A DNA stretch of 59,492 nucleotides from Magnetococcales bacterium (GTDB lineage: Bacteria; Pseudomonadota; Magnetococcia; Magnetococcales; JADFYX01). The notes below the pieces were generated by a model. The model saw only the letters and a list, made by a program, of their open reading frames with translations. It made no database searches and was not told the DNA's origin. The stretch lies in NCBI GenBank assembly GCA_015232405.1, contig JADFZS010000013.1:1-59492 (forward strand), written 5' to 3'. The first letter of the stretch is position 1; the number at the start of each line of letters is the position of its first letter. The translations under genes and the position numbers were made by a program. This document shows, piece after piece, positions 8,659 to 16,966 of this stretch.

Positions 8659-10683
8659 ATGACAATTGATTTACAAGTTTTAGGTAGACTCCTATTTGCT
8701 CAAGAAAATCTTGACCATCTACCAAACAAACAGTTAAATCAGTTTGTTGCTGCTATTCTATCAGAAATTCCTGGTATTTCTGAAGCCAGGGTTACTTTAT
8801 ATAATGATGGTGATGCTGCAACTAGCAGCTATGATAGTAAAAACAGTCATCAATCTAAATATCTACAGATAAAAACCTTGCTTAACAGCTATGGTCAGGT
8901 TGAGCTTATCGATGATGGTTCGAATCTGTTGATAGAGTATCAGCCATTTATACAAAACTTGCTAAATGTGATGGCTCGTATCCTGGAAAACCGCAATATT
9001 ACCAAAGAGCTACAACAAGAGATAAAACAGCACCAAGCCACCCAAGAACAACTAAAAACAATAAATAATGAACTAGAAGCAAGAGTTCTGGAACGTACCC
9101 AACATTTAAGTAAAGAGATTAAAGAGCGAAAAAAAATTGAAGAGCTTCGTATACGTCTCATTACAATTTTAGAGTCAGCCAAAGATTTTATTGCATTTGG
9201 GGATGTTTCTGGCAATACCCTGTATATAAACAAGTCAGGGCGACAGATGATGGGGTTCGGGCTTACCGAGGATCTAAGCAACCTTGGTATTGAAGATTAT
9301 CACCCACCAGAAACCGTCAAAGTTCTTCAAGATATCGGCTTTCCAACTGCGAAAAAAAATGGAACCTGGCAAGGTGAAACTGAACTATTGGACAGAGATG
9401 GTAATAGAATTCCAACATCACAAATTTTGGTTTCTCATAAAACAGAGAATGGCGATACAACCCATTTTTCAACTATTGCAAGGGATATATCCAATCAAAA
9501 ACATTCAGAACAAAACCTGATACTGGCTAAAGAGGCCGCCGAGAGTGCCAACAAAGCCAAGAGTGAATTTCTGGCTGTGATGAGCCATGAAATCCGTACT
9601 CCCTTAAATGCCATTTTGGGCATGACAGAGGTGGCTAAGGAGATTGCAACGGATGACAAGCAATCACTCTACCTCGATATTATCGAACGATCTGGTAATA
9701 GCCTATTGACTCTTATCGAAGATATTCTTGATCTCTCATATATAGATTCTGGGCAACTAAACTTGGTAAATACAGTTGTCAATATTCAAGAATTAACCAG
9801 AGAGGTTCTGGATATTCACAGCCAATCAGCTAAAAACAAAAATATTGATTTATCATGTAGTATTAACATTGATACTCCCAGATCCTTTCATGGTGATCAC
9901 AAACGACTGCGGCAAATTTTGTTAAACCTCATTGGTAATGCAATAAAATTTACCAATCAAGGAAATATAGAGCTTGTTGTCTCATGCCCCACTCCACAAG
10001 CTCTACAGTTTTCCATTTTTGATACCGGAATTGGAATACCCCAGGAAAAACAGAAATTGATATTTGCGCCATTTTCACAAGCTGACTCATCCAATACACG
10101 TCAACATGGCGGTGTTGGTTTAGGGTTGGCTATCTGTCGCAAACTTATAAAAGCAATGAACGGTAAAATTTGGTTGGAAAGTGAAGAGGGTAAAGGGAGC
10201 AGATTCCACTTTTCAATTCCGTTATCTGATGAAGATCAAAACAGAATACCAAACTCCAGCAACAAAGAGCTAACTCTAACAGATAAGAGGGAGAACAAAA
10301 GAAGCACCAACATATTGCTTGCAGAGGACAATCAAGAAAACGCAATGGTAATTGATGCCTTTCTCAAAAGTTCTCCATACAGTTTATTTTTAGTAAAAGA
10401 TGGTGAAAAAGCCGTAGACAAGATTCAATCTGGTGAAATATTTGATCTCATCATTATGGATATACAGATGCCCACCATGGATGGCCTTACAGCAACCCGT
10501 CTTATACGGGAATGGGAGGAGGAACAAGGTCAACCCCAAACCCCAATAGTAGCCCTTTCAGCCTATGCTATGGAAGGTGATGAAGAAAACTCATTGGCGG
10601 CAGGATGTAACATACATGTAAAAAAACCTGTATCTAAAGCCAAACTTGTGCAAATTATTGATCAGTTTACTGATACAAACTAA
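8659..10683 (+). CDS. PAS hybrid histidine kinase with receiver domain
   Basis: Hybrid sensor kinase of 674 residues. The N-terminal 110 residues are of unknown fold. A coiled coil (about residues 110-165, ending LSKEIKERKKIEE) leads to one PAS domain (about 168-280). HisKA carries H310 in VMSHEIRTPLNA, followed by HATPase_c (NLIGNAIKFT, DTGIGIP, GGVGLGLA) and a receiver with phospho-acceptor D601 in IIMDIQMPTMDG. It follows the MEDS gene by 5 bp and is followed by a strong hairpin terminator. Its catalytic and receiver halves closely parallel the kinase at 5569, including the YIDSG/QIESG and SSNTRQHGG stretches, consistent with local duplication and a swapped input region. Confidence 0.92.
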   Translation: MTIDLQVLGRLLFAQENLDHLPNKQLNQFVAAILSEIPGISEARVTLYNDGDAATSSYDSKNSHQSKYLQIKTLLNSYGQVELIDDGSNLLIEYQPFIQNLLNVMARILENRNITKELQQEIKQHQATQEQLKTINNELEARVLERTQHLSKEIKERKKIEELRIRLITILESAKDFIAFGDVSGNTLYINKSGRQMMGFGLTEDLSNLGIEDYHPPETVKVLQDIGFPTAKKNGTWQGETELLDRDGNRIPTSQILVSHKTENGDTTHFSTIARDISNQKHSEQNLILAKEAAESANKAKSEFLAVMSHEIRTPLNAILGMTEVAKEIATDDKQSLYLDIIERSGNSLLTLIEDILDLSYIDSGQLNLVNTVVNIQELTREVLDIHSQSAKNKNIDLSCSINIDTPRSFHGDHKRLRQILLNLIGNAIKFTNQGNIELVVSCPTPQALQFSIFDTGIGIPQEKQKLIFAPFSQADSSNTRQHGGVGLGLAICRKLIKAMNGKIWLESEEGKGSRFHFSIPLSDEDQNRIPNSSNKELTLTDKRENKRSTNILLAEDNQENAMVIDAFLKSSPYSLFLVKDGEKAVDKIQSGEIFDLIIMDIQMPTMDGLTATRLIREWEEEQGQPQTPIVALSAYAMEGDEENSLAAGCNIHVKKPVSKAKLVQIIDQFTDTN

Positions 10684-10721
10684 TTTTTTACCACCTTATC
10701 AAATCTTCATGGCTAAAAAAC

Positions 10722-10760
10722 ACAAAAAAAGACCACTTTTAAAGCGGCCTTTTTTTGTAT
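10722..10760. terminator. Bidirectional Rho-independent terminator
   Basis: An A-run, a GACC/GGCC stem closed by a short CTTT/AAAG inner stem, and a T-run of seven lie between the stop of the kinase gene (10683) and the convergent minus-strand gene ending at 10802. The A-run before the stem and T-run after it allow termination in both directions. Confidence 0.75.
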
Positions 10761-10801
10761 TTTAAGAAAAACAGATAACACTAATGGCTAACTATGTTTT
10801 T

Positions 10802-11227
10802 TTAAACAGTTATATCCATATTTTTACCAACATCAAAATTACCTGTACTCTCTCCAATTGGAGGAGGTGAAGTACCAATTCTTCCTGTATCCACTGCAAG
10901 GCCACCTGTTGTATCACCGACAGCTACAGGGTCAGGACTTCTTGCTGCTTGAGCAGTTTGACTTATGGTTACCTTGACAGCATCAGGTGTAGAGCGAGCA
11001 ACACGACTCTCTTCTGTATTCTTAGCTGCAACATCCGATGGAGTAGTGCGTGGTGTACGGCTGTTTTCACGTACCACACTAACCTGTTCAACTTGTGGGG
11101 TCCGAGAACTGTTACTGGTATCTTGGGTTCCTCTACCTAGATCATTTAAACTAGCAGCAGAGGTATCACGCAAAGAATCCCCTGATTGTGTAATTACCGG
11201 ACTTGATACATTTCCAACTATAGCCAT
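10802..11227 (-). CDS. Hypothetical disordered Ser/Thr/Pro-rich protein
   Basis: A 141-residue protein, unrecognised. The composition is low-complexity: rich in S, T, P, V, R and D, without cysteine and with no signal peptide or membrane segment. A loose motif recurs as SRTPQ, SRTPR, ARSTPD and ARSPDP, suggesting internal repeats. The ATG is preceded by AAGGAA at good spacing, and the gene ends just before a bidirectional terminator, which supports it being real over the two opposite-strand frames that overlap it. Function unknown; an extended or secreted structural or motility-associated protein is possible but not shown. Confidence 0.6.
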   Translation of the reverse strand: MAIVGNVSSPVITQSGDSLRDTSAASLNDLGRGTQDTSNSSRTPQVEQVSVVRENSRTPRTTPSDVAAKNTEESRVARSTPDAVKVTISQTAQAARSPDPVAVGDTTGGLAVDTGRIGTSPPPIGESTGNFDVGKNMDITV

Positions 11228-11632
11228 GATAAGTAATTTCCTTGTAACTCTTTGAAAATAGTATAGTATTAGCCATCTTTTTAGTTTCTTTAATTTTAAA
11301 CAATTGATAGAACTACCATAATATATTCTAAATCACAAGAACTATATTTACGAAAACTAGCATTAACATTTGCCTTCTGGTTTTTTTTATAGCAGGTAAC
11401 CCACTAATTCTGTTAAACAATACCTGTCAACACTTTATATGATGGTATAGTTAACAAATGTAAACGGTATTCACAGAGTCATTAACATGATAGATATGTT
11501 AAACCTGTATTAGACTATTGAAAATACCCACTTACAAACATCATTTTGGTTGATTAAAGATATTGATTGGCTCTATTTAACATTAGCTGCTTTATTTGGT
11601 TTTTAAATATATTTTCTTTTCTATAGGGGGGA
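11228..11632. other. Divergent intergenic region with an inverted repeat
   Basis: About 400 bp between the minus-strand gene starting at 11227 and the plus-strand gene at 11639. It is very AT-rich and presumably holds both promoters. A 7-bp perfect inverted repeat, TTAACAT (11482-11488) and ATGTTAA (11496-11502) with a 7-nt spacer, is the only clear symmetry and could be an operator. No RNA gene recognised. Confidence 0.4.
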
Positions 11633-11638
11633 GTGGTT

Positions 11639-11902
11639 ATGAATGTTAACCAACAAGCGAATAAAGATACCAGTTTTGTGGTTACCGCAGAATTTACTTT
11701 AACAAATAAACAGGTTGTAATTGGAATAATATCTCTTGGCCGCCATGATTCTATTGTAGATTATCTGAATAAAGCAGATTCCTTTATATCCATTGCTGAC
11801 CGTAAGAAAAAAAACCCTGACACAGTATTAAGAACCAAGGAGATAGTTACAGTTAGAGAGCTGGATAGAAAAGAGATAGCAACAAAAAAGCTGAATTTGT
11901 AA
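11639..11902 (+). CDS. Small hypothetical protein (beta-rich, about 87 residues)
   Basis: Soluble protein without signal or membrane segment. The sequence has alternating beta-strand-like stretches (SFVVTAEFTL, QVVIGIISL, ADSFISIADR) and ends in a basic VRELDRKEIATKKL tail. The shape vaguely recalls small DUF6812-type proteins, but this is not secure. I chose ATG at 11639 over the in-frame GTG at 11633 because the ribosome-binding run AGGGGGGAG at 11624-11632 is correctly spaced for the ATG. It lies 14 bp upstream of the CULT-domain gene on the same strand, suggesting an operon. Confidence 0.65.
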   Translation: MNVNQQANKDTSFVVTAEFTLTNKQVVIGIISLGRHDSIVDYLNKADSFISIADRKKKNPDTVLRTKEIVTVRELDRKEIATKKLNL

Positions 11903-11916
11903 TCTAATTGTCTATA

Positions 11917-12345
11917 ATGATAATTTCCAACATTAAAACCATTCAACAACCTCAACTGTTTCGAGGTTCTCATGAGTCAGGTAAAATTAGCACCTACTCT
12001 GAAGATGAGTCGGATTTAGAATCACTCAATGAAGGAAAATATCTCTATTGCAAATTGTGTAATAATAAAATAACCAATGAGCTTGAGAAAATTACCATGG
12101 GAGGAAAAATTGAGCACACATTTTTCAACCCCAACGGTAATCTTTTTCATATCAGCTGTTTTAAAGAGGCTTCCGGCTGTCAGGCTGTTGGAGTCATATC
12201 AACTGAGTTTTCCTGGTTTCCCGGTTTTGCTTGGCAAATAGTATGTTGCTTACGTTGCCGGGAACATCTAGGCTGGCTATTTATCAAAGGGGAAGACAGT
12301 TGTTTTTTTGGTCTAATCCTCACACGTTTAAAGAAGGACAATTAA
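11917..12345 (+). CDS. CULT-domain protein (bacterial cereblon-like)
   Basis: Single-domain CULT (cereblon domain of unknown activity) protein of 142 residues. Two zinc-binding CxxC pairs are visible, C45/C48 in YCKLC and C111/C114 in CCLRC. The three cage tryptophans are W100, W106 and W120, in FSWFPGFAW and EHLGW. Their spacing (6 and 14) is the same as human cereblon W380, W386 and W400, and the STE-SWFPG-AW core is almost identical. The family includes MsCI4 of Magnetospirillum gryphiswaldense, which binds thalidomide-type imides and uridine in the aromatic cage; the physiological bacterial ligand is unsettled. The first 35 residues look disordered. An in-frame TTG at 11908 is an alternative start. 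It is flanked by two orphan genes on the same strand. Confidence 0.9.
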   Translation: MIISNIKTIQQPQLFRGSHESGKISTYSEDESDLESLNEGKYLYCKLCNNKITNELEKITMGGKIEHTFFNPNGNLFHISCFKEASGCQAVGVISTEFSWFPGFAWQIVCCLRCREHLGWLFIKGEDSCFFGLILTRLKKDN

Positions 12346-12364
12346 TTTTTTTTGAAGGAACAGT

Positions 12365-12739
12365 ATGGAGTTTTTTGCTTTTGCCACAAGTAATTGGGAT
12401 GAAACACAACTAAAAAAAGCTATATCAATGGATCGCCTTGACAGTTTTGCTGACTCCATTGAGAAGGTTTTGCAAACAGATAAAGATTGGGGAAACTATT
12501 TTACCATCTGGGGTGAGTTTAAAATTATCCGTATAGATATAAAAGGTGGATACCGTTTTGTAATGCCACACTGTCCAAATGGACTGACATGGAGCGTTAC
12601 CACTGGTTATGAACCCTATCCAGATAAAATCAATATCCACACGACCATAAACCGTAAAGAGCAAGATCCAGATTTTGTGGAAACCCTTGTTGACTTCACA
12701 AATGAGTGGGCTGATAGTTTAGAAGGTATGCATGGTTGA
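12365..12739 (+). CDS. Hypothetical protein downstream of the CULT gene
   Basis: 124-residue soluble protein, not recognised. It has an N-terminal helix rich in charged residues, a central aromatic region (DWGNYFTIWGEF, GGYRFVMPHCP, GLTWSVTTGYEPYP) and an acidic C-terminus. A single cysteine and no signal peptide. A GAAGGAA ribosome-binding site sits at the right distance from the ATG, and the gene starts 19 bp after the CULT gene, so the two are probably co-transcribed. It may be a partner or substrate of the CULT protein; this rests only on adjacency. Confidence 0.7.
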   Translation: MEFFAFATSNWDETQLKKAISMDRLDSFADSIEKVLQTDKDWGNYFTIWGEFKIIRIDIKGGYRFVMPHCPNGLTWSVTTGYEPYPDKINIHTTINRKEQDPDFVETLVDFTNEWADSLEGMHG

Positions 12740-12778
12740 TCTATATTTTTTCTATCTAGGTTAAAAGGTTTTTATTAA

Positions 12779-13525
12779 GTGCCCAAGATAATACAGATAA
12801 CTGATTTCCATATTTATGCCGATCCCCTGCGCAATTATCGTGGAGTTATTCCAGCCAAAACACTGCAACAAGTACTCCTTGATATTGGTAAAAAACATAG
12901 GGATAGCCAATTAATTCTAGCAACTGGTGATTTGGTTGCAGACGATTTTGATGCTTATGGAACACTTAAGGACGATCTGGCTATTTTGGGTAAACCTGTT
13001 TATGTATTGCCGGGTAATCATGACAACCCAAAAGAGATGAAAAATCGGCTAAAGGGTGATTTAGTCAATTATGTATCAAATATCCAGATAGATGGCTGGT
13101 CTATTATAATGCTCAACTCTGCTGTTGAGGGGTGTGTAGAGGGTACTCTTACACAACATGAGCTGCAAATACTGGAAAAAAACCTGATAGATCAACCCAA
13201 CAATAATATTTTAATCTCTCTGCACCATCAACCTGTTGCGGTTGGTTCTAAATGGCTTGATGCCATCGGTCTTCTAAACCCTGATGAGCTGTTTGATATC
13301 ATAGATAAACATAAGCAGGTAAAAGGTGTGGTGTTTGGTCATATTCACCAGGAGTTCAGCAGTAAAAGAAATAATGTTTATCTAATTGGTACACCATCTA
13401 CTGGGTTACAATTCAGACCGGGAACAGATGATGTTGTCTTGAGCGACGAGCTACCTGCCTACAGAATAATCGATCTAAAGAGTGATGGTACAATTGAAAG
13501 TACCGTGGTTAGAGTTAGAGCATGA
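12779..13525 (+). CDS. CpdA/Icc-type calcineurin-like phosphodiesterase
   Basis: Metallophosphoesterase of 248 residues with the family metal-binding blocks in order: DFH (D8, H10), GDLVADD (D49), GNHDN (N79, H80), LHHQPV and GHIHQEF. Residues around the active site (QITDFHIYADP, YVLPGNHDNP) are those of 3',5'-cyclic-AMP phosphodiesterase CpdA, which hydrolyses cAMP to AMP and so damps CRP signalling. The start is GTG at 12779; MPKIIQITD is the natural N-terminus of the family. The cupin gene begins 19 bp after its stop. A cNMP-binding protein is encoded at 21364, so a cAMP circuit is plausible. Confidence 0.85.
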   Translation: MPKIIQITDFHIYADPLRNYRGVIPAKTLQQVLLDIGKKHRDSQLILATGDLVADDFDAYGTLKDDLAILGKPVYVLPGNHDNPKEMKNRLKGDLVNYVSNIQIDGWSIIMLNSAVEGCVEGTLTQHELQILEKNLIDQPNNNILISLHHQPVAVGSKWLDAIGLLNPDELFDIIDKHKQVKGVVFGHIHQEFSSKRNNVYLIGTPSTGLQFRPGTDDVVLSDELPAYRIIDLKSDGTIESTVVRVRA

Positions 13526-13544
13526 TTTAAAATGGAGGGATGAA

Positions 13545-13823
13545 TTGAGTGATATCAAGGTGGTTAACAAGATTACCCAAGAGCAACTAGAGGTGGTTGA
13601 GAAGTGGTCAATCTGGGAAAAAGAGATATCGACCTTTCCCTGGAGCTACGATGAGATGGAGACCTGCTATTTTTTAGAGGGTGATGTAGTTGTAACTCCC
13701 AAAGGTGGTGAACCTGTAACTATGGGTAAAGGAGATTTGGTTACATTTCCTGCTGGAATGTCCTGTACATGGCAAATCAATAAACCAGTACGCAAACATT
13801 TTATATTCGGCTCAACACTGTAA
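13545..13823 (+). CDS. Small cupin protein (cupin_3/DUF861 type)
   Basis: A 92-residue single cupin barrel, with the motif run FPWSYDEMETCYFLEGDVVV, then a G-D-L-V-T-F-P-AGMSC second motif and WQINKPVRKHF. This resembles the stand-alone DUF861 cupins related to (S)-ureidoglycine aminohydrolase. The usual histidine metal ligands are mostly absent, so metal binding is doubtful. I chose TTG at 13545 because GGAGGGA (13534-13540) precedes it; the longer frame from 13482 would overlap the phosphodiesterase. The HD-domain gene follows 18 bp later. Substrate unknown. Confidence 0.8.
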   Translation: MSDIKVVNKITQEQLEVVEKWSIWEKEISTFPWSYDEMETCYFLEGDVVVTPKGGEPVTMGKGDLVTFPAGMSCTWQINKPVRKHFIFGSTL

Positions 13824-13841
13824 CCGGGGTCAAAAATTAAA

Positions 13842-14381
13842 TTGGCTGATAAAACTCGCAACGGCTCATGGATTCAAACCTACTCAGGTTTGCAATTTTG
13901 GCCTATGGATGCTAGAAAACATGAGGTCAACATTGAAGATATTGCCCATGCTTTATCCATGTTATGCCGTTTTAACGGTCACCTTGAACGATTCTATTCA
14001 GTTGCAGAACATTCAGTCTATGTTAGCCAAATAGTATCACCAGAAAACCAGCTATGGGGGTTGATTCATGACAGTGCTGAAGCCTACTTAGCTGATATCC
14101 CCAGCCCAGTTAAAAAACATCTGGCGCAATTTAAATCCATTGAAAAAAATCTCCTCAAGGTTATCTGCTCCCACTTTAATATCGACAGCAAAATGCCAGA
14201 AGAGATAAAACTGGCAGATATGGTTCTGTTATCTACAGAAAAAAAAGTGTTGATGAAGCCGGAACCGGCATCTTGGGGTGATATGCCCCAACCAACTGAC
14301 AAAATTGTAATTGCTGGCCTTGCGCCTCATGAAGCAAAAGACCTGTTTTTAAAAAGATATCAGGAAATACTAGCACAATAA
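13842..14381 (+). CDS. HD-domain phosphohydrolase (YfbR-like)
   Basis: 179-residue HD-superfamily enzyme. Metal-binding residues are visible in AEHSVYVS (H of the first helix), in the HD pair of LIHDSAEAYLADIPSP, and in the later aspartate of KLADMVLLSTEK. The opening TYSGLQFWPMDAR and INIEDIAHALS-like segment match the YfbR-like/5'-deoxynucleotidase branch found in bacteria and phages, which dephosphorylates deoxynucleoside monophosphates. The start is TTG at 13842 with only a weak ribosome-binding site. It lies close behind the cupin gene. Exact substrate not determinable from sequence. Confidence 0.8.
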   Translation: MADKTRNGSWIQTYSGLQFWPMDARKHEVNIEDIAHALSMLCRFNGHLERFYSVAEHSVYVSQIVSPENQLWGLIHDSAEAYLADIPSPVKKHLAQFKSIEKNLLKVICSHFNIDSKMPEEIKLADMVLLSTEKKVLMKPEPASWGDMPQPTDKIVIAGLAPHEAKDLFLKRYQEILAQ

Positions 14382-14451
14382 TACATTGTTCAATAATTTT
14401 TTATTGTTATTTGTAAATAGCTATCTTATATGGCTTGGGAGATTTAAGATT

Positions 14452-15567
14452 ATGAAATTTTTAAAACCCACCTTTATTTTACTGTTTGCCATAAATATCT
14501 ATTTCATATCAGCGATCAATGCCAGTACTAAAGAGCCATTTAAAATTGTTACCATCGCAAGCAAACTAAACCACCCATGGGGTATGGCTTTTTTGCCAAA
14601 TGGGGATATTCTAATAACCCAGAGACCCGGTCAATTACGCATAGTGCGAAATGGTATCTTAGACCCCCACCCTATTTCTGGGCTGCCATCCAATATTGTT
14701 GCCCGTGGTCAAGGTGGGTTGCTGGATGTTGCACTACACCCCCAATATAAAAAAAATGGTTGGATCTATCTCTCCTTCTCAGCCAAAGGTGCTGGAGGAA
14801 TTGGTACTGAGGTTGCTCGTGGCAAGTTGGTTGGAAATCGCTTTACAAGTGTAGAAAAAATATTTGTGTTACAACCAAAAAGCCGTGCTGGACAGCATTT
14901 TGGTTCTCGCATGGTTTTTGATAATGATAACCATATCTATATTTCGGTAGGAGATCGTGGTGATCGACCAAGGGTACAAAATATTGATGATCCAGCAGGC
15001 TCCATAATCCGTCTGAAAGATGATGGTTCACTTGTAAAGGATAATAGATGGTATAGCAGAAATAGTGATGCAAAAATGGTATACAGTTATGGACATCGCA
15101 ATCCACAAGGCATGTTTTTTGATAGTAAAACCAACACTCTATGGGAACATGAACATGGTCCACGGGGTGGCGATGAGTTAAATATCATCCACAAGGGAAA
15201 AAACTATGGCTGGCCTGTAATCTCACATGGAGTTGAGTATGTATCCAGGTTTAAAATAGGTGAAGGAAACCATAAAAAAGGGATGGAACAACCCATACAC
15301 TATTGGGTTCCATCAATTGCCCCTTCTGGTATGACTGTTTATCGTGGAGATAAATTTCCAGATTGGGATGGAGATATTCTCATTGGAGCGCTAAAATATC
15401 AGCTACTTGTTCGTTTAAAAATGGATGGAACAAAAGTGTTGAAAGAGGAGAGATACCTCGAACAAAAAATAGGCCGTATCAGAGATGTAAGAACTGGCCC
15501 TGATGGCTATATTTACCTTTTAACAGACAAAAGAGATGGTCAACTTGTAAGGTTGGAACCTAGATAG
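14452..15567 (+). CDS. PQQ-type aldose sugar dehydrogenase (GSDH/YliI family)
   Basis: Secreted six-bladed beta-propeller dehydrogenase of 372 residues. It starts with a signal peptide, residues 1-24 (ending SAINAS). Family motifs include LNHPWGMAFLPNGDILITQRPG, GGLLDVALHPQ, GQHFGSRMVFD, SYGHRNPQGMFFD and HEHGPRGGDELN, then IAPSGMTVYRG and IGRIRDVRTGPDG. Relatives (E. coli YliI/Asd) oxidise aldose sugars with pyrroloquinoline quinone in the periplasm. The ATG at 14452 is preceded by GGGAG and gives a clean signal peptide; a TTG at 14386 would add an implausible leader. No pqq biosynthesis genes are in view, so cofactor supply is unknown. Confidence 0.9.
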   Translation: MKFLKPTFILLFAINIYFISAINASTKEPFKIVTIASKLNHPWGMAFLPNGDILITQRPGQLRIVRNGILDPHPISGLPSNIVARGQGGLLDVALHPQYKKNGWIYLSFSAKGAGGIGTEVARGKLVGNRFTSVEKIFVLQPKSRAGQHFGSRMVFDNDNHIYISVGDRGDRPRVQNIDDPAGSIIRLKDDGSLVKDNRWYSRNSDAKMVYSYGHRNPQGMFFDSKTNTLWEHEHGPRGGDELNIIHKGKNYGWPVISHGVEYVSRFKIGEGNHKKGMEQPIHYWVPSIAPSGMTVYRGDKFPDWDGDILIGALKYQLLVRLKMDGTKVLKEERYLEQKIGRIRDVRTGPDGYIYLLTDKRDGQLVRLEPR

Positions 15568-15817
15568 TCACACTACTTTGTAGTTGTTCCAAAATCGTGA
15601 AAACCGTTTATAACAATAATATTTTTCTGCCTTATCCGTATACATTTATTCGACTGAAATATTCCATTTATATCAAGATATTAACTATATTATTTTATAT
15701 AAAAAACTCATCCTGCCGTTACCATACACCCTACAAAACTCTTTTTACTAAAAATTAAAAAGAATGTGTATAATGATCCTTGATATACCAGTTACCAATA
15801 TTAATTGGATTACATAA

Positions 15818-16966
15818 ATGTTCCGAATTATAAATATTTTTCTACTTGCAATAGTTTACCAACTTCCCTTGATTGCTGAGGCTAGAGATGCAATAAACAG
15901 CTCACAATATCTAACCTACAAAGAGTTTTCCAATCTATATCGCCATAAACAGTTCAGCTCTAAAAAATTCTCTTCTGCAGTCAGGTCTAAAAGCAAGACA
16001 TACCAAGGAAACTTAAACAAACCAATCAAAGTTGCAATTATATATCCTGGTAAACAGGCATCTGATTATTGGCAACGTAGTGTCTCATCATTTGAGGCAA
16101 GACTTGCGGAGAGTAAAGTCCCTTATGAAATTTACACCTATTTTACCAAACCTGGGGCAGAAGTCAGATTGCAATCCAAACAGATATCCAACGCTCTAAA
16201 GAGAGACCCAGACTATCTAATTTTTACCCTGGATGCTTTAAAACACCGAGCAATCATTGAACGGCTAATGGGCCGTGACCGCCCAAAGTTGATATTACAG
16301 AACATAACAACACCTTTGGGTAGGTGGGGGGAAACCCAGCCATTTATGTATGTGGGCTTTGATCACGCTACCGGTACTGAGCTGCTGGTAGATGAATATT
16401 TAAAAAAATTCAACAAACAAGGTAGGTACGCAATTTTCTACGGTACCAAGGGTTATGTAAGCAAAATGCGGGGGGGCACATTTAAATCATTAATGTTAAA
16501 AGAGCCAAATATGGAACTGATTGCAGAGTACTATACCGGTTTTAACCGTAACAGGGCGTATAAAGCCGCCAAGCAGTTGTTAGCAAAAACTTCAGATTTA
16601 GATTTTATATTTTCCTGTTCCACTGATATTGCTCTTGGTGTTCTGGATGCAATAAGAGAACAAAAGCCAAAAAGCAATGTGATTACCAATGGTTGGGGTG
16701 GTGGCAGCAAAGAGTTGGAGGTTTTACAAAAAGGGGAGTTGGACTTAACTGTTATGCGCATGAATGATGATAATGGTGTAGCCATGGCTGAAGCTATTTT
16801 GTGGCAACTAGATGGTAAATCGGTTCCTACAATATATTCAGGTGATATGGTTTTGGTAAAAAGAGATACAAACATGGAAGATCTAGATAGTTATGCAAAA
16901 AGAGCATTTCGTTACTCTAATAGACTAAAATCAGACATCAACTCTGTTTTGCGGAGTGCTAAATAG
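15818..16966 (+). CDS. luxP: LuxP-like periplasmic autoinducer-2 binding protein
   Basis: Periplasmic sugar-binding-fold protein of 382 residues with a signal peptide (residues 1-22). Similarity to Vibrio LuxP runs across the whole chain. The residues that contact borated AI-2 in V. harveyi LuxP (Q77, S79, W82, N159, R215, S265, D267, W289, R310) all have counterparts here: Q80, S82, W85, N162, R218, S268, D270, W293 and R314. Signature stretches include YPGKQASDYW, LILQNITTP, NGWGGGS and VMRMNDD. The stop codon is followed at once by the start of a kinase with a LuxQ-type periplasmic region, its expected partner. No luxS, luxU or luxO is in the window. Confidence 0.92.
   Translation: MFRIINIFLLAIVYQLPLIAEARDAINSSQYLTYKEFSNLYRHKQFSSKKFSSAVRSKSKTYQGNLNKPIKVAIIYPGKQASDYWQRSVSSFEARLAESKVPYEIYTYFTKPGAEVRLQSKQISNALKRDPDYLIFTLDALKHRAIIERLMGRDRPKLILQNITTPLGRWGETQPFMYVGFDHATGTELLVDEYLKKFNKQGRYAIFYGTKGYVSKMRGGTFKSLMLKEPNMELIAEYYTGFNRNRAYKAAKQLLAKTSDLDFIFSCSTDIALGVLDAIREQKPKSNVITNGWGGGSKELEVLQKGELDLTVMRMNDDNGVAMAEAILWQLDGKSVPTIYSGDMVLVKRDTNMEDLDSYAKRAFRYSNRLKSDINSVLRSAK

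Noticed and set aside
10965..11255. Plus-strand frames opposite the SRTP protein
   Set aside because: No ribosome-binding site or protein-like composition; they cross the promoter of the minus-strand gene.
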